Shown here piece by piece: positions 41,155-42,845 of a DNA stretch of 42,845 bases. Position numbers and translations under genes: made by a program. The DNA is from Portibacter lacus (GTDB lineage: Bacteria; Bacteroidota; Bacteroidia; Chitinophagales; Saprospiraceae): positions 1-42,845 of the forward strand of contig NZ_JAJNKA010000022.1 of the NCBI RefSeq assembly GCF_021533215.1, given 5' to 3'. Under the pieces are notes generated by a model. It did no database searches and was not told where the DNA came from. It saw only the letters and a list, made by a program, of their open reading frames with translations. Within the stretch, counting starts at the first letter, position 1. Each line of letters begins with the position of its first letter.

Positions 41155-42447
41155 ATGGACAGACGTAACTTTCTTTTTAAAGCAGGGTACACTATAGGTG
41201 CTGCTTCTGTACTTCCTACGATAGGAAACCGCTTAACTAAAACTGCTACACTCGAAAAATGGGATGCTGTAAGAGCAGATTTTCAGCTCAATACTGACAA
41301 AATTCAGATGGCGCAATTCTTACTAGCATCTCATCCTTCTAAAGTTCGAAAAGCAATTGATACCCATCGTATGGGATTAGATGAAAACACAGTTGAATAT
41401 TTACATCATAACGAAATAACTAAAGAAGAAGAAGTTCTAGAAGCTGCTGCAAAATATCTTGAATCTAGTCCCGATGAGATTGCGTTAACAGATAGCACTA
41501 CAATGGGCTTGGCAATCTTATATTCAGGCTTAAAGTTAAAACCAGGGGACGATATTCTAACCACTACGCATGATCATTATTCGACAGAAAAAGCATTAGA
41601 GTTTGCTGCAGAACGAAATGGAGCAACGATAAGACAAGTGGTGCTTTATAAAAATCCTGCAGAGACCAGCAAAGATGAGGTATTAATGAATCTCAAAAAA
41701 GCCATCCTTCCTAAAACTCGAATCGTTGCAGTTACCTTTGTTCATTCCAGTACAGGTGTTAAATTACCCATAAAGGAAATGTCAGCAGTAATTAAAGAAG
41801 CCAATAAATCTAGAGCTGAATCAGACCGAATTTTTTTTTGTGTAGACGGAGTGCATGGATTTGGTGTTGAGAACATTACGGTAGCTGAATTAGGCTGTGA
41901 TTTCTTAGCGGCTGGTACTCATAAATGGCTTTTTGGGCCTAGAGGAACAGGTATACTTTGGGCAAAAAAGGATGCATGGCATATGGTGAACCCGATTATT
42001 CCACCATTTAGTATAGCTTATCCTATGTGGATGGGAGTAATGCCAGAAGAAGAGTTGAGTTTTAATTCCAAGATAACACCAGGAGGATTTCATTCTTTTG
42101 AACATCGGTGGGCATTAAAAGAGGCTTTTGAATACCATTTGGAGATTGGTAAAAAAGAAATACAAAATCGTACGCATGCACTAAATACGATGATGAAAGA
42201 AGGGATGCGAAATATTAAACATGTACATCTTCACACTCCACTATCGAATTCGCTTTCATCAGGAATTAATAGTTTCGAGGTAAAGGGTATGGATGCAGAA
42301 AAGGTCATACAGAAACTTCATAAAATTAATATTATCGGAAGTACTACTCCATATAAAACGATTTATGCTCGCTTAACTCCTTGTATTATCAATACAGAAG
42401 AGGAAGTGAAACAATGTATCCGTGCACTGGAAAAAATTAATGATTAA
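41155..42447 (+). CDS. Tat-exported class V aminotransferase-fold PLP enzyme
   Basis: 430 aa. The N-terminus MDRRNFLFKAGYTIGAASVL has a twin-arginine motif (RRNFLFK) and a hydrophobic stretch, so it is probably exported folded with cofactor. PLP features: DSTTMGL at 113-119, FFCVDGVHGFG with Asp231 and His234, and the cofactor Lys257 in AAGTHKWLFGPRGTGI. The fold is that of cysteine desulfurase/isopenicillin-N-epimerase-like enzymes; the reaction is not determinable. Last complete gene of the window, 330 bases upstream of the IS4-like start. Confidence 0.9.
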   Translation: MDRRNFLFKAGYTIGAASVLPTIGNRLTKTATLEKWDAVRADFQLNTDKIQMAQFLLASHPSKVRKAIDTHRMGLDENTVEYLHHNEITKEEEVLEAAAKYLESSPDEIALTDSTTMGLAILYSGLKLKPGDDILTTTHDHYSTEKALEFAAERNGATIRQVVLYKNPAETSKDEVLMNLKKAILPKTRIVAVTFVHSSTGVKLPIKEMSAVIKEANKSRAESDRIFFCVDGVHGFGVENITVAELGCDFLAAGTHKWLFGPRGTGILWAKKDAWHMVNPIIPPFSIAYPMWMGVMPEEELSFNSKITPGGFHSFEHRWALKEAFEYHLEIGKKEIQNRTHALNTMMKEGMRNIKHVHLHTPLSNSLSSGINSFEVKGMDAEKVIQKLHKINIIGSTTPYKTIYARLTPCIINTEEEVKQCIRALEKIND

Positions 42448-42792
42448 AGTTACATCCTAGATTAGAAATTTAGCTTAGAGGTGGATTGGTTTTTACGGAG
42501 TAATTAATGAACGATCAACAATTCTAAAAAAAACTAGGAATAAAAACATAGAACCTTTAAATATAACCGGGTTACGTTTCCAGACAGCACTTTCAAGAAT
42601 CTGAAAGCTGGTTAAAAATTATTCGTAGTACTTTTGGAGCAGAAATACTAGAAGAAGATTTCTAGAAAATCAAGCAGGCATTAAGGGATATTTAGTATTA
42701 TATACCGAAAGAATAGGGTCTGTCATTAGGACACATCTTTTTATATATTATAAATTTTTTATATATTTAGTGAGGACTAAAAAGTATAAATA
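42448..42792. other. Intergenic stretch; probable left end of an IS
   Basis: Fragmentary frames near 42,585-42,665 (ESWLKIIRSTFGAEILEEDF) suggest a broken gene that I do not recognise. At about 42,718 the text GGGTCTGTCATTAGGACAC precedes a short AT-rich leader and the IS4-like start, so it may be the terminal inverted repeat; the right end is outside the window. Confidence 0.4.
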
Positions 42793-42845
42793 ATGAAAAC
42801 TACATCTTCTACTAGTCTCTATGGTGACAAGAGATTAGAAAAAAA
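42793..42845 (+). CDS. Start of a possible IS4-type transposase (cut by window end)
   Basis: Only 17 codons are visible: MKTTSSTSLYGDKRLEK. The LYGDKRLEK phrase resembles the N-terminal (W/F)GDxRLxKR signature of IS4/Tn5-like transposases. The preceding 75 bases contain a possible inverted-repeat end. The call rests on one short motif and could be wrong. Confidence 0.4.
   Translation, partial: MKTTSSTSLYGDKRLEK

Overview
The window looks like an AT-rich Bacteroidota chromosome segment (Saprospiria, Cytophagia or Flavobacteriia type). The pointers are a type IX secretion sorting tail (31,567 end), lipoproteins with short lipoboxes, TAnnTTTG-type promoters, DUF6090-like small membrane proteins, and weak or absent Shine-Dalgarno sequences. 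Nearly all genes are on the + strand and intergenic DNA is abundant. No rRNA, tRNA or CRISPR array was seen.

The main result is that two stretches (about 2.1-9.5 kb and 29.4-40.8 kb) are organised like an integron cassette array. One or two genes, mostly on the + strand, are followed by an imperfect, bulged inverted repeat of about 60-130 bp. Many of these repeats open with an ...AAC box and close with a GTT... box (compare the attC core boxes RYYYAAC and GTTRRRY), often with a shared ATCGC element at the start of the 3' arm. I list 15 such sites, all with the same polarity. Three of them (29,501; 36,021; 39,420) are near-identical copies of a 125-bp sequence, like the homogeneous attC families of chromosomal integrons. 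One has been copied together with the last 195 bp of the upstream serine-hydrolase gene. Cargo is typical of sedentary arrays: toxin-antitoxin genes and relics (higBA, a PIN toxin, RhuM, Fic), a YhcG/DUF1016-type nuclease, a methyltransferase, small regulator/enzyme pairs, and many whole or broken DUF6090-like genes. No integrase gene lies in the window, so the array is an inference.

Layout. 1-125: terminal repeats of an IS21-type element. 584-1852: secreted L-domain/TSP3 protein. 2.1-9.5 kb: cassette-like block with a PIN relic, higB relic plus higA, propeller lipoprotein, IS481-like and IS21 remnants, a secreted EreA/TIKI-like protein and DUF6090-like genes. 9.5-29.4 kb: more conventional gene clusters, including a serine hydrolase; a DHFR-like/ArsR/SRPBCC-VOC operon; a large AraC-TolB-TPR regulator divergent from an ankyrin lipoprotein, acyltransferase, serine hydrolase, outer-membrane-type protein and lipoprotein; a DUF4386 protein; an APC permease; HxlR divergent from two alpha/beta hydrolases; a second L-domain protein; an amidohydrolase; and an esterase. 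29.4-40.8 kb: second cassette-like block with a T9SS protein, nuclease, methyltransferase, DUF6090-like protein, serine hydrolase, SRPBCC/HxlR pair, MdaB/LysR pair and Fic. 41.2-42.4 kb: a Tat-type class V aminotransferase-fold enzyme. The right edge enters what looks like an IS4-type element.

Several regulators have recognisable candidate operators: 20-bp-period direct repeats beside the AraC gene, GAGTT-N9-AACTC dyads beside HxlR, a 9+9 palindrome beside the second HxlR, an ArsR-type palindrome, and four tandem 10-bp units upstream of fic. No function was verified; all family calls come from reading the translations.
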